In this document: piece by piece, positions 16,470-25,493 of the stretch
How the letters are laid out: every line of letters starts with the position of its first letter
Numbering within the stretch: position 1 is the stretch's first letter
From: an uncultured Mucispirillum sp.
GTDB lineage: Bacteria; Chrysiogenota; Deferribacteres; Deferribacterales; Mucispirillaceae
Assembly (NCBI GenBank): GCA_944325215.1
Contig: CALUZC010000010.1
Coordinates: forward strand, 19,186-83,185
DNA: 64,000 nucleotides
Direction of reading: 5' to 3'
Position numbers and translations under genes: made by a program
The notes under the pieces: model-generated
Database searches by the model: none
The model's input: the letters and a program-made list of their open reading frames with translations, nothing else
Told to the model about the DNA's origin: nothing

Positions 16470-17233
16470 AAATTAATAAAGTAGATAAAAATAAAAAAAA
16501 TATTGAAATTACAATACCATTAACAAGTACACAGGGAAAAATAAGAGTAAAAAGAAGAGATGTTTGGTATGGATATGGAAATCCTGTTGCAACAAGACAG
16601 CAGGAATTTAATAATAAGTGCTATATAGAATGGCAAATAGGGTATGATGTAGTAATTAATAATAAAAGTAAACTGGAATTATCTACACTGCCAAAGAAAA
16701 AATTTACAGGTTCAAATGGTAAAGAAAAAGCATTATATGAATTAAGCGAATATCTATATTATTTTTATAAAATGGATATTATAAGTAACAAAGAATTAAG
16801 GAAACTACTAGAATATATCAATAATATAGATAACAAAAATCTTATTGAACAAAACATAGATTTATCTGTTACAAGGTGCAGCCCTGTAGAGTATATACTT
16901 GAAGTAATAAACTTTGGAAAAAGTATAGTTCAATATCCTTTACTTTTTTATAAATTTTCTTCTTTTGAGGTGTTGGTTGAAATTGTAATTAAAGAAAAAC
17001 AAAAAGCAGTAGGTTTGCAGCCAATGCTTTATGTATGTTTTCCTGTAACAAAATTAAAAGGAGAAAAAAGGGAACTAATTGGACGCTGTGCAGAACAAAA
17101 CGAAAAAGCAGTGCTACTATTAGATAAAACTCATAAAGATTTCATACTAGGAACTTTCAAGATATTTGCTTTGTTAAGCAAAGCACATAAAAGTGATGTT
17201 ATTAGCATAATAAATTTAGTATTAAAATCATAG
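16466..17233 (+). CDS. Probable cognate type II restriction endonuclease
   Basis: The 255-residue product is not recognised as a named family. It is called a restriction enzyme mainly because it is translationally coupled (ATGA) to an N6-adenine DNA methyltransferase and has typical size. A candidate nuclease core is the stretch around residues 165-180 (SSFEVLVEIVIKEKQKA), which offers an E-x-(I/V)-K-type pair, and an N-terminal segment RRDVWYGYGNPVATRQQEF is rich in conserved-looking polar and aromatic residues. No clear HNH or GIY-YIG motif is seen. It is convergent with ubiE, ending 4 bp from that gene's stop. Solitary non-nuclease roles cannot be excluded. Confidence 0.5.
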   Translation: MKINKVDKNKKNIEITIPLTSTQGKIRVKRRDVWYGYGNPVATRQQEFNNKCYIEWQIGYDVVINNKSKLELSTLPKKKFTGSNGKEKALYELSEYLYYFYKMDIISNKELRKLLEYINNIDNKNLIEQNIDLSVTRCSPVEYILEVINFGKSIVQYPLLFYKFSSFEVLVEIVIKEKQKAVGLQPMLYVCFPVTKLKGEKRELIGRCAEQNEKAVLLLDKTHKDFILGTFKIFALLSKAHKSDVISIINLVLKS

Positions 17234-17237
17234 GCTG

Positions 17238-17939
17238 CTATTTTTCCATAATTACAATAGTTACAGCACCAAATACTAAAGTTTTAAAATAAATATTCTT
17301 AAATCCTGCTTCTTCAATCATCTGTTTATATTCTTTTCTTTTTGGAAAATGATAAACTGAATCAGGTAAATATTTATACGCTTTACGGGAGGAAAAAATC
17401 CCGCCAATGAATGGGAGCATATACATAAAATAGATTTTATAAAAAAAACTTGTAATTTTATTTTCTGGTCTTGTTAGTTCTAAAATACATACTTTACCAC
17501 CTGGTTTTATAACCCTGTATAGCTCTGTGAGCCCTCTTGCTTTATCTGTAACATTTCTAAAGCCAAAAGCCATAGTAAGCCTGTCAAATGAACAATCTTT
17601 AAATGGTAAATTATGGGCATCTGCAGCAGCATATGGGATATTATTAAGTTTCTTTTGGCTAATATGCAGCATATTTACACTAAAATCTGCACCATAAATA
17701 AATGCATCTGGGTGCTGCTTATGGATTTCTGCAATCATATCTCCAGTTCCGCATGCTAAATCAAGGACTTTATGACCATTTTTAATATCTGACAATCTAA
17801 TTGCAACTTTACGCCAGTTAGAATCAAGGTCAAAGCTTAGAATACCATTTAAAAAATCATATTTATCAGCAATATTATTAAACATTTCCTGTATTTTTTT
17901 GGATTGTTCTTGTTCTTTTAAATTTTCATTATAAGACAT
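17238..17939 (-). CDS. ubiE: Demethylmenaquinone methyltransferase UbiE/MenG
   Basis: This 233-residue enzyme methylates the quinone ring using SAM, the last step of menaquinone (or ubiquinone) synthesis. Signatures include IADKYDFLNGILSFDLDSNWR, VLDLACGTGDM (SAM loop), DFSVNML, the family motif DRLTMAFGFRNVTD, and LYRVIKPGGKVCILE. Menaquinone is the likelier product in an anaerobe, and a UbiD-family decarboxylase is encoded at 31.1 kb. It is the last gene of a five-gene minus-strand operon otherwise made of signalling proteins, and its start lies inside the end of the upstream phosphatase gene (22-bp overlap). Confidence 0.93.
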   Translation of the reverse strand: MSYNENLKEQEQSKKIQEMFNNIADKYDFLNGILSFDLDSNWRKVAIRLSDIKNGHKVLDLACGTGDMIAEIHKQHPDAFIYGADFSVNMLHISQKKLNNIPYAAADAHNLPFKDCSFDRLTMAFGFRNVTDKARGLTELYRVIKPGGKVCILELTRPENKITSFFYKIYFMYMLPFIGGIFSSRKAYKYLPDSVYHFPKRKEYKQMIEEAGFKNIYFKTLVFGAVTIVIMEK

Positions 17940-19486
17940 GTGAAATCATCCCTTTGAAGTGTAGTATCTGTTACAAGTTCTGTATATAAATTTTCAGCTA
18001 TTTCTTTTGGTTGTTTATAAGATAAAGCTTTTACAAGGCATAACAGGTCATCTAATGATGAATACTCTATTAAACCATCAGTATATATAAATATAAGACT
18101 GTTTTTATCAATTTTTAATTTTTTTGATTTGTAATCTTCTGGCATAATACCCATAGGCATATATTCTGATGTTAAATATTCGATTTTATTATCACTTAAT
18201 ACAGCTACTGGATCATGGCCGCATGAAATATATTCGAGTTCTGAAATATTACTTCTATAAATTCCAAAAAAACTTGTAATAAACCTGTCACTAAAATTTT
18301 TAGATATCAAAAAGTCATTAATATCTGTAACCTGCTTTGTAAGGTTATCAGATGAATTAAATTTAGACATAAAAACACTTAAAACAACTGTTAGCACAGC
18401 AGCAGAGTAACCTTTACCACAAACATCTGCTACACAAAAAATATAATCATTACCTATTTTTAGAAGATGAACAAAATCACCACCTGCATTTCTTGCAGGA
18501 TAGCTTATGCCGTATATATTAGGGTTATCATCTAAAAATACATTTTTTTTCACAAATTTGTTTAAAATTTCAGCAGTATATGCAATTTCAGTTTCTTCTA
18601 TTTTAAATTTAGTAAGTGCTTCGTGGTTTAAAGCATTTTCTGTTGCAATGGATACAATACTTGATACAAGTGAAGAAAAATCTTTATCAGGCACAATATC
18701 TACAATAATATTAAATAGTGCAAAATGAAGATTTGCCACCTTGTCATATATAAAAAACGTATTTTTTACATTAAATTTTGGAGATACAACATCATTTTCT
18801 ATAAAGATAGTTTCATCAGTATTTTTTAAATATATAGAAAGTGGGATTTGGTTTATGATAATATTTTCTTCTAAATCATTTTCTTCAAGTCCTATTCCGT
18901 AAAACTCATCGTTATAATAAGCACATACAGCATCTGCAGAAAATACTTCCATAAAAAAAGATAATGACATGGATATAACTTCCTGCAACTCTATTGCCAT
19001 GAATATTGTGCTGGCACGCTTAACAAAATCTACTTTCTTTTGATAATCTATATATAAATCCATTTGGCGTTCTTTTGAAAAAAGCTCAACAGAGCGTCTG
19101 CCAAAATATGGAGCATAAAGCCTGATTTTTTCTTCCACATCTTTTGAAAGTGGCCTTTCAAATGTAATAACGTGTGTCACTCTGTTATTATGCTTAAAAA
19201 ATAAGGCAGCATCAATATGATATGTAACATCAAAATATGATATATCTATATTAATATTACTGGAGAAATCTTCATTTTTAAATCCAAGTTCATAAATATC
19301 AAATGTTGCATATAAATCTGATGGTATATAGGAACACGGCTCACAAACATTACCGCGAACGTCCCATATACGAAAAGCGTATATATCATGTTTATGAAGA
19401 ATATGCTCAATTTGTTTGATAAATTCTTCTGTTGTTTCTGAAGATATGATTTTTACTAAATCAAAAGTAATATTATTCTTTTCCAT
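17918..19486 (-). CDS. SpoIIE/RsbU-type PP2C phosphatase with sensory N-terminus
   Basis: The 522-residue cytoplasmic protein has an N-terminal half without membrane segments, probably GAF-like (about residues 140-300), and a C-terminal PPM/SpoIIE phosphatase domain (about 310-520). Catalytic motifs are visible: NAGGDFVHLL, FCVADVCGKGYSAAVL, SCGHDPVAVL and FIYTDGLIEYSS, supplying the metal-binding aspartates. Such enzymes dephosphorylate anti-sigma-antagonist proteins in partner-switching pathways. The gene overlaps the HDOD gene by 14 bp and ubiE by 22 bp. No STAS or RsbW-like partner is encoded in the window, so its target is unknown. Confidence 0.88.
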   Translation of the reverse strand: MEKNNITFDLVKIISSETTEEFIKQIEHILHKHDIYAFRIWDVRGNVCEPCSYIPSDLYATFDIYELGFKNEDFSSNINIDISYFDVTYHIDAALFFKHNNRVTHVITFERPLSKDVEEKIRLYAPYFGRRSVELFSKERQMDLYIDYQKKVDFVKRASTIFMAIELQEVISMSLSFFMEVFSADAVCAYYNDEFYGIGLEENDLEENIIINQIPLSIYLKNTDETIFIENDVVSPKFNVKNTFFIYDKVANLHFALFNIIVDIVPDKDFSSLVSSIVSIATENALNHEALTKFKIEETEIAYTAEILNKFVKKNVFLDDNPNIYGISYPARNAGGDFVHLLKIGNDYIFCVADVCGKGYSAAVLTVVLSVFMSKFNSSDNLTKQVTDINDFLISKNFSDRFITSFFGIYRSNISELEYISCGHDPVAVLSDNKIEYLTSEYMPMGIMPEDYKSKKLKIDKNSLIFIYTDGLIEYSSLDDLLCLVKALSYKQPKEIAENLYTELVTDTTLQRDDFTCLIMKI

Positions 19487-20570
19487 CTATACATTCACTC
19501 AAACATGTTTGGATAGACTCTATTAGTATATCCATATCTTTTATAGGAAAATCTTTATTAAGCTGGTATATATAATCTTTTGCATTATTTTTATCATGGT
19601 CAATTTTATTAGCATATGAAACTATTTTACCATATAAATCAGTATCAGCATCATGGTGGGTTTTAACAGCATCTACAATGGCAGGAGCAACAGACCATTT
19701 ATTTAAAATAACAGATGCAATTTCAGCATGGTCACAGCCTAACTGTTCCCTTTCATCTTGCACGCAGTCAACTTCCCTAACTAAAAAATCAGCCATTACA
19801 ACTTTACCAATATCATGCATTAACCCTGCCATATACAATGCATCGCTATCCTGGTCAAGATATTTCGCTATTTCAGAAGAAATTAGTGCTACATTATAAG
19901 CATGCTGCCACATAGCTTGGCCCGTTGTTTTATACATATTAAATGGTTTTTGGAAGTATTGGTCTAGTGATATTGCAAGAGCAATATTTTTAACAGAACT
20001 AAAACCTAAAAGCATAGTAGCTCTATCAATGGAAGCTATTTCTTTTCTAACACCATAAAAAGGCGAGTTAACAAGTTTTATAACTTTTGAAGAAATACCC
20101 TGATCCATTTTTATTTTTGCTGTAACCTGCCCAATAGCAGTTTGAGAGTGGTTACGTGTAAGCCTTATTAAATCTTGAGCAATAGTAGGCAGTGTAGGAA
20201 TATTTTCTGCCTTTGCAATTATTTTAATTCGCAGTGTTTCATAATCTTTTGCATTAACTGTTGCAATAGTATGCTCTTTTGAACGTGTCATTTTGTTCAT
20301 AATAGAATCGGGATTTAATGGTGGAAAAAGTATCCCTGTTATTTGGTAATCTTTAATGTTAGAAAGCACTGTTTTATTAGGTGTAGTTAAGTAAAAAAAC
20401 ACTGGAATACCAAAAGAGCGTTTTGGTATTTTATAAAGAACTTCTAGAGAAGATATCTCAAATATTAATGCATCTTTAGCATCATCACCATTAGATACAT
20501 ATGCTCTGCCATCTAAAAGTTTCTTAAAAGTATTAAGTCCAGTTTCTGAGCCAATAAAACGTATATTCAT
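19473..20570 (-). CDS. HDOD-domain signalling protein
   Basis: The 365-residue protein has a degenerate receiver-like N-terminal region (about residues 1-125) and a C-terminal HDOD domain (about 130-340), beginning IPTLPTIAQDLIRL and continuing with SSKVIKLVNSPFYGV, LLGFSSVKNIALAIS, and HAYNVALISSEIA with GLMHDIGKVVMADF. HDOD domains are HD-like modules that often lack hydrolase activity and serve as scaffolds in motility and stress signalling, although here an HD pair (LMHDIG) is retained. It follows the receiver gene by 14 bp and overlaps the phosphatase gene by 14 bp, so the products probably act together. Confidence 0.9.
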   Translation of the reverse strand: MNIRFIGSETGLNTFKKLLDGRAYVSNGDDAKDALIFEISSLEVLYKIPKRSFGIPVFFYLTTPNKTVLSNIKDYQITGILFPPLNPDSIMNKMTRSKEHTIATVNAKDYETLRIKIIAKAENIPTLPTIAQDLIRLTRNHSQTAIGQVTAKIKMDQGISSKVIKLVNSPFYGVRKEIASIDRATMLLGFSSVKNIALAISLDQYFQKPFNMYKTTGQAMWQHAYNVALISSEIAKYLDQDSDALYMAGLMHDIGKVVMADFLVREVDCVQDEREQLGCDHAEIASVILNKWSVAPAIVDAVKTHHDADTDLYGKIVSYANKIDHDKNNAKDYIYQLNKDFPIKDMDILIESIQTCLSECIDGKE

Positions 20571-20584
20571 TTAATTACCAAATC

Positions 20585-20944
20585 TTATTTAATAAGAGAA
20601 TCAATAGTTTCTACAAGTTCTTTAGGTGAAAATGGTTTTGTAATATATTTATTGGCACCTGTTGCAAGCCCTTTTTTAACATCATTTTCACTAGCATTAG
20701 CAGTAAGTAATATAATAGGTGTTTTTGCAAATTCTGGCATTTTTCTAATAGTTTCAGCAGCTTCTATACCATTTAACCCTGGCATCATAACATCAAGCAC
20801 TATTGCATCAGGCTTATGTTCTTTTGCAAGTTCTACTGCTGCTTCACCATTTCCTGCTTCTATTATTTCATAGCCACATTTTGTCATATAAAGAGCTATT
20901 ACTTTACGAAGTCTTAATTCGTCGTCAGCTATTAAAATTTTCAT
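20585..20944 (-). CDS. Single-domain CheY-like response regulator
   Basis: The 119-residue protein is a stand-alone receiver: acidic pocket DDE at residues 6-8, phospho-acceptor Asp in DAIVLDVMMPG, Thr in PIILLTANAS and Lys in YITKPFSPKEL. No output domain is present, so it acts by protein contact. Its start overlaps the stop of the upstream kinase-like gene by 4 bp (ATGA), implying that the two are translated together and that the kinase-like protein is its partner. Confidence 0.95.
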   Translation of the reverse strand: MKILIADDELRLRKVIALYMTKCGYEIIEAGNGEAAVELAKEHKPDAIVLDVMMPGLNGIEAAETIRKMPEFAKTPIILLTANASENDVKKGLATGANKYITKPFSPKELVETIDSLIK

Positions 20945-21522
20945 GACTTAAACCTCAAAGAAACAGAGTCAGAAGTATATATAAAATCTATTTCAACTTC
21001 TGCTAATATATTCTTAAATATCTGATAAATGTCTGGTATATCAGTGTTATATGATTTTTTTATAGTAAGAACATCACCACGTGAATGAATTGATAATTCA
21101 CTGCTGCATTTTCTAATTTCTTCACATAGTATAAGTTCAAGTAGTGTTTTTGCTATATAGCTGTTTGTTTTAACAGGGTTCATTTCATCATAAATACAAG
21201 ATACTTTAATATTTTGTTCCTGTATAGAACAGCGTAAATCTTCAATAACTTTTCCAGTAATTTTTACAGGGTCAAATTTTTCTTTTTCATTTTTTATAGG
21301 TTTATTTAAGACGTAGTTAAAAAGCACTTCCATGCCTTTATCATATACGTCAAGAAAATAAGATGACTCTATTATCATATCTGTCATATTATCAGTATCA
21401 TCACTAAGTCCAAATTTAAAAATACTAACGGTAGCCACAACCATAGCAGTAGAAGTTCTCATATTATGAGAAAAATATTCTCTTACAATGCTAAGGTTAT
21501 GTATTAGGTTTTCAGAATCCAT
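20941..21522 (-). CDS. Degenerate histidine kinase-like protein (no ATPase boxes)
   Basis: The product (193 residues from the second Met) looks like a histidine phosphotransfer or dimerisation domain followed by a decayed ATPase-like domain. The helix FSHNMRTSTAMVVATVSIF resembles a kinase H-box with a candidate phospho-His, and VSLRF at the end resembles the last strand of the GHKL fold, but N-, G1- and G2-boxes are missing. This is similar in concept to ChpT-type phosphotransferases. The second Met (21522) is chosen because GGTGG lies 5 bp upstream; the first Met at 21534 has no ribosome site. It heads an operon with a receiver, HDOD protein and PP2C phosphatase. Confidence 0.6.
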   Translation of the reverse strand: MDSENLIHNLSIVREYFSHNMRTSTAMVVATVSIFKFGLSDDTDNMTDMIIESSYFLDVYDKGMEVLFNYVLNKPIKNEKEKFDPVKITGKVIEDLRCSIQEQNIKVSCIYDEMNPVKTNSYIAKTLLELILCEEIRKCSSELSIHSRGDVLTIKKSYNTDIPDIYQIFKNILAEVEIDFIYTSDSVSLRFKS

Positions 21523-21739
21523 AAAACCACCCATAAAATATACTTTAATATAGCATATAAAAATAATAAAATAAAATCAACTAAATATTTTTATTATACA
21601 TTTATTTATAGACTATAATAAAACATATGTTGTATTTAATTAACTAAATATTTATACATAATATATATTATTGTAATTTTTATTTACAATATAGCATTTA
21701 TAAAGCATACTATTGGTGGATAAATAAGCGAGGTGATAT

Positions 21740-22156
21740 ATGGATAAAGATTGTATATTTTGCAAAATTATTAATGGAGAAATACCATCAACGAAAGTAT
21801 ATGAAGATGATGAGTTTTTAGCATTTATGGATATTAATCCAGCAGTTAGGGGGCATACCCTTGTTATTCCTAAATATCATTGCAGAAATATATTAGATAC
21901 ACCAGAAAATGTTGGTAAAAATTTCTACAATGTTATTAGTAAAGTATCAAATGCTGTAAAAAAAGCATTTAATGCTGAAGGAATATACGTTTTTCAGCAA
22001 AATGAAAATGCAGCAGGGCAGGAAGTATTTCATTCCCATGTTCATATTATTCCACGATATAAAGGTGATGAATTTGGTAAATACAGCCCACCTAGGTTAA
22101 AAGTTGAAATACCAGAAATAGCAAAAGATGGCGAAAAAATTAGGCAGTCATTTTAA
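21740..22156 (+). CDS. HIT-family nucleotide hydrolase (Hint-like)
   Basis: This 138-residue protein is a histidine-triad hydrolase, acting on purine nucleoside phosphoramidates or dinucleotides. It begins with the Hint signature CIFCKIINGEIPSTKVYEDD, which includes the C-x2-C pair, continues with PAVRGHTLVIPK and ends with the catalytic HSHVHIIPR (HxHxH). A ribosome site (GAGGTGAT) precedes the start and a terminator follows. It is transcribed alone, divergently from the signalling operon across a 205-bp AT-rich gap. Confidence 0.93.
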   Translation: MDKDCIFCKIINGEIPSTKVYEDDEFLAFMDINPAVRGHTLVIPKYHCRNILDTPENVGKNFYNVISKVSNAVKKAFNAEGIYVFQQNENAAGQEVFHSHVHIIPRYKGDEFGKYSPPRLKVEIPEIAKDGEKIRQSF

Positions 22157-22203
22157 TGTAACAAATATTGCCTAACTTTTAAGCACAGTAAAAATGAGTT
22201 ATT

Positions 22204-22232
22204 AAGGCAGATAAATATTCTGCCTTTTTTTT
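22204..22232 (+). terminator. Rho-independent terminator after HIT gene
   Basis: AAGGCAG pairs with CTGCCTT, the stem closing a short AT loop, and is followed by eight T. Confidence 0.88.
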
Positions 22233-22425
22233 AAGCACATGTGTTAATAGTTAGCAATTTTAATACTGTTTTTATCTTAAAATAATGCAAAAAACACCCG
22301 TTTTAAAGGTAAAAATCTATAAAAATATAATTTTTTTAAACTATTGATATATATAAATAAAATAATTTTAATTGCTTAAAAAATAATCAAAATCAAAAGA
22401 ATTTGAAAAAATATAAAATATTTAG

Positions 22426-22454
22426 TTGACAAATGAAAATAATATGATTATATT
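22426..22454 (+). promoter_or_regulatory. Near-consensus sigma-70 promoter
   Basis: A perfect -35 (TTGACA, 22426-22431), a 17-bp spacer and TATATT (22449-22454) make this one of the strongest promoter matches in the window. It precedes the AGTAT array and strong hairpin rather than a coding region. Confidence 0.75.
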
Positions 22455-22460
22455 ACAGTC

Positions 22461-22643
22461 ATAGAGAAGGTTGCATATGTAAGTTAAAGTATATAAATAA
22501 AGTATAGATTAAGTATTTAAAGTATGTGAGTATATTTAGTAGATTAGTATAACTTTAGTATTGTAGTAGTATATTTAGTATTCAAGTATCATAAAAGAAG
22601 TAGACGGAACAGGCCACCTAATTTTAGGTGGTCTGTTCCGTTT
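22461..22643 (+). ncRNA. Candidate noncoding RNA with AGTAT array and terminal hairpin
   Basis: Downstream of the strong promoter lie about 145 bases with stops in every frame, then a 17-bp hairpin (22605-22640, one G-T wobble) and a short T run. The body contains ten AGTAT pentamers, starting at 22488, 22501, 22512, 22521, 22529, 22546, 22557, 22568, 22577 and 22585, plus one AGTAG at 22538. Spacing averages 9.7 bases, and the series 11-9-8 occurs twice. This could be a protein-titrating small RNA, a 5' leader of the downstream lipoprotein gene, or a phased operator array in DNA. No known RNA family is recognised. Confidence 0.45.
22605..22640 (+). terminator. Strong hairpin, terminator or attenuator
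   Basis: CGGAACAGGCCACCTAA pairs with TTAGGTGGTCTGTTCCG with a single wobble, much more G+C-rich than the region. Only three T follow, so it may be a leaky terminator or a stabilising 3' structure. Confidence 0.6.
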
Positions 22644-22735
22644 AGGGCTAACTTTAAAATTAAATTGACATAAATTACCATTTATTATAAATTTTTAAAA
22701 ATATTAGCTGCATCTTATAAATCTAGGAGGATGTT

Positions 22736-25267
22736 ATGGTCCATTATTCTAAAATATCACTACTAATTACATTATGCATATTTTTTGTATTATGTATGTC
22801 AGGTTGCTCCAGCTCAGGTTCTAGTTCCAGTGGTGGTGCTCAAACAGATGTAAAGAGTATAAATATTATCAATGCACCAGAATACTTAAATTATGGTGAA
22901 GAATATCAGCTTATGACAGATAGGCCTGAATTAAATATTATGTGGGATACAAGTAATCAAGATTTGCTTGAAATTGATAATAATGGTTTAATTCGTGCCA
23001 AAGATGTTGCTGAAGGTATGGTAGAAATTACAGCAAGTTATGGCAATATAAAAGATGTTGTATCTATTTATGTAAAAGCACCAGATGAACCATTTATTCC
23101 TGTCAGCTCAATTAATATTGGCGTAGAGGAATTAAAGTTTGATATGTTAGCAGGGGAGCAGCTTCATTTAACATCAGAAGTTTTGCCAGAGAATGCTACA
23201 AATAAAACTGTTATGTGGTGGGTAAGTGATACTTCTCTTGCAACTATTGATGAAAATGGCGTTTTAACAGCAAATGGTGAAAATAAAAGCGGAAAAGTTA
23301 CTGTTACAGCAAAAGCAGGAAAACATACTGCAACTAAAAACATTACAATTTTATCTCATGCTAATGTTATACCAGTTCAGGAAGTAAAAATTACAGGCGT
23401 GAAAGAAATAGCTATTGGAAACTCTGCTTTATTTAAAGCTGAAGTTGTGCCAAGTGATGCTACATTTAACAGAGTAACATGGAAATCAAGTGATGAATGG
23501 GTAGCAGAAGTTGACAGCACTGGCAGAGTTTCTGCAAGCAGTAAACCTGGTGCTTATCCAGGCACAGCTGTAATTACTGCAACAGCAGGTGGGGTGTCAT
23601 CATCTTATGAAGTGACAGTAGTATATATACCTGTAAAATCAGTTACTATTAAAGGTTATGAAGATGTTAATGTAGGTGGAAAAACAACGCTTGGAATTAA
23701 TGATGTATTACAGTTGCAGGCAACCATTACTCCAGAAAATGCATCTTGCAAAGATATACTGTGGATATCTAGCAATATGGAAATTGCACTAACAGATGCT
23801 AATGGCAGAGTAGTACATGGAAATCAAACTGGGCCTGTAACTATTACAGCAACGGCCGTTGATAAATCAAATCAACCTTGTGGGGAAACAGCAAGTGCAA
23901 GTATTGATGTAGAGTTTGTACCATACGGCACAGAAATCCCTGTATCTGATATAAAAATTAAAGGATATGATGAAATGGGTGTTGAAGGGCAGGTTACTTT
24001 TAAAGCAGAGTTTTTCCCAGCTAATGCTACAGATAATAAAGTAACATGGTCATCAAATAACGATAAAGCAGTTTCAATAGAGCAGGATGATATAACAGGA
24101 GATGCAGTTATTACAGCTTTGGCAGAAGCAGAAAATGTTGTTATTACTGCAGCAGCAGGTGGTAAAACTGCAGAATACACTATTAAAACAATAAGAAAAG
24201 TGCTGCATGGATATGAGCAGGATGAAAATGGTGTATATTTAATATATAACAAGACAGGGTTTACACTCTGCTTTTATGATATACAAAATAAATCATTTAA
24301 ATTAATGACAGATTTAGATTTCAGAGGTGATGAAACAAAACATGCTGGTGAAATTTTTGATGGCACTTTTGACGGAAATGGTCATATAATAAGGGAATAT
24401 AAAGTAGATGACCGTGCAAGTGTCCATTATGGTTTTGTAAGTGTGCTTGGCGGTACTATTATGAATGTTACATTTGATACTCCTGTTATAAGGTCACTGG
24501 GGATAACACACAGAGAGACTTATACTGGTGTTGTTGCTGGTGAAAATAATGGTACTATTAAAAATGTATCTATTAATAATGCTGCAGTTGAGTTGCAACA
24601 AGTATTTCCAGATTTGTTTGCTAATGCTGGTCTGATTACTGGGCAGTCTACTGGTTTAATTGATAACTGCACTGTTGATACAGGAAGCCTTGTTATAAAG
24701 TTTGCTACTTCAAGACCTGTGCTTGGCGGTATAGCAGGTATTAACAAAGGTAAAATAATCTCATCTGCAGCAAATAATATTAATCTTACAAACCTTCCTA
24801 AATCAGTAGATTACACAACAGCAACTGGCGGTATAGGCGGTATAGCTGGAGTGTTTTCATCTGGTTCTTATGTGAAAGGCTCTTATGCTGCTGGGCAGAT
24901 TACAGCTGATGACTATGCAGGTGGAATTGCTGGTGTTGTGGAGCAGGGTACGGCTGATGTTTCTGCATCTATTTTTATAGGCGTAGTAAATTCTACTGGT
25001 TCAAATAAAGGATTAGATTACGGCAGTTATACATCTATAACAAATGAAGAAGAAGTATATGTAAAAAGTGTGCCAGCAGAAAGCAACTCAAAAATAAAAA
25101 GCCCTGTTACAAAAATAATAAGAAATAATGGGCAAGCTGAAGACTCTTTAGCTGAGGCATTACAAAATATGAATAACTTGCTTAAAAAAGATGCAGATAT
25201 TCAGTATATTTTTAAAGCCGGTGATAATGCATATGAAGATATTGAATTGATGCCAAAATTAAATTAA
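22736..25267 (+). CDS. Large lipoprotein with bacterial Ig-like (BIG2) repeats
   Basis: The 843-residue protein has a lipoprotein signal (residues 1-23, MSGC lipobox) and a Ser/Gly-rich linker, then about five BIG2-type Ig-like repeats (residues about 38-485) recognisable by 'V..I.I.G...L..G....L.A...P..AT...V.W.SS...A.VD..G.V' (for example FKAEVVPSDATFNRVTWKSS, FKAEFFPANATDNKVTWSSN). The C-terminal part (about 500-750) has GLUG-like glycine-rich turns (FDGTFDGNGHII, GVVAGENNGTIKNV, GGIAGVFSSGS). Such proteins sit on the cell surface and mediate adhesion. Acylation plus surface export is inferred. It has its own strong ribosome site (AGGAGG) and a terminator. Confidence 0.88.
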   Translation: MVHYSKISLLITLCIFFVLCMSGCSSSGSSSSGGAQTDVKSINIINAPEYLNYGEEYQLMTDRPELNIMWDTSNQDLLEIDNNGLIRAKDVAEGMVEITASYGNIKDVVSIYVKAPDEPFIPVSSINIGVEELKFDMLAGEQLHLTSEVLPENATNKTVMWWVSDTSLATIDENGVLTANGENKSGKVTVTAKAGKHTATKNITILSHANVIPVQEVKITGVKEIAIGNSALFKAEVVPSDATFNRVTWKSSDEWVAEVDSTGRVSASSKPGAYPGTAVITATAGGVSSSYEVTVVYIPVKSVTIKGYEDVNVGGKTTLGINDVLQLQATITPENASCKDILWISSNMEIALTDANGRVVHGNQTGPVTITATAVDKSNQPCGETASASIDVEFVPYGTEIPVSDIKIKGYDEMGVEGQVTFKAEFFPANATDNKVTWSSNNDKAVSIEQDDITGDAVITALAEAENVVITAAAGGKTAEYTIKTIRKVLHGYEQDENGVYLIYNKTGFTLCFYDIQNKSFKLMTDLDFRGDETKHAGEIFDGTFDGNGHIIREYKVDDRASVHYGFVSVLGGTIMNVTFDTPVIRSLGITHRETYTGVVAGENNGTIKNVSINNAAVELQQVFPDLFANAGLITGQSTGLIDNCTVDTGSLVIKFATSRPVLGGIAGINKGKIISSAANNINLTNLPKSVDYTTATGGIGGIAGVFSSGSYVKGSYAAGQITADDYAGGIAGVVEQGTADVSASIFIGVVNSTGSNKGLDYGSYTSITNEEEVYVKSVPAESNSKIKSPVTKIIRNNGQAEDSLAEALQNMNNLLKKDADIQYIFKAGDNAYEDIELMPKLN

Positions 25268-25274
25268 TTAAATA

Positions 25275-25307
25275 AAAGCAGGTATATATATTATACCTGC
25301 TTTTTTT
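25275..25307 (+). terminator. Rho-independent terminator after Ig-like lipoprotein gene
   Basis: AAAGCAGGTAT pairs with ATACCTGCTTT and is followed by a T run. The GCAGGT...ACCTGC core recurs in terminators at 43.07 and 45.11 kb. Confidence 0.9.
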
Positions 25308-25493
25308 ATAAACCAAAAACCTTGCTTTTTTATATGACTTTTTAAGTTATTAATACAAAAGTATAATTTTTTAATTCAAAATAAAATTTCATAAAAAATA
25401 AAAAAATCGCTACCAAAAAATTATTTATTCATATATATTACTATGATTTTAATATCCTAAAATGGATAAAATACATTATACTAGAAGGTAAAA

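Noticed and set aside
22488..22589. AGTAT array as a CRISPR or direct-repeat array
   Set aside because: Repeat units are five bases at 8-13-base spacing, far too short and close for CRISPR repeats and spacers.
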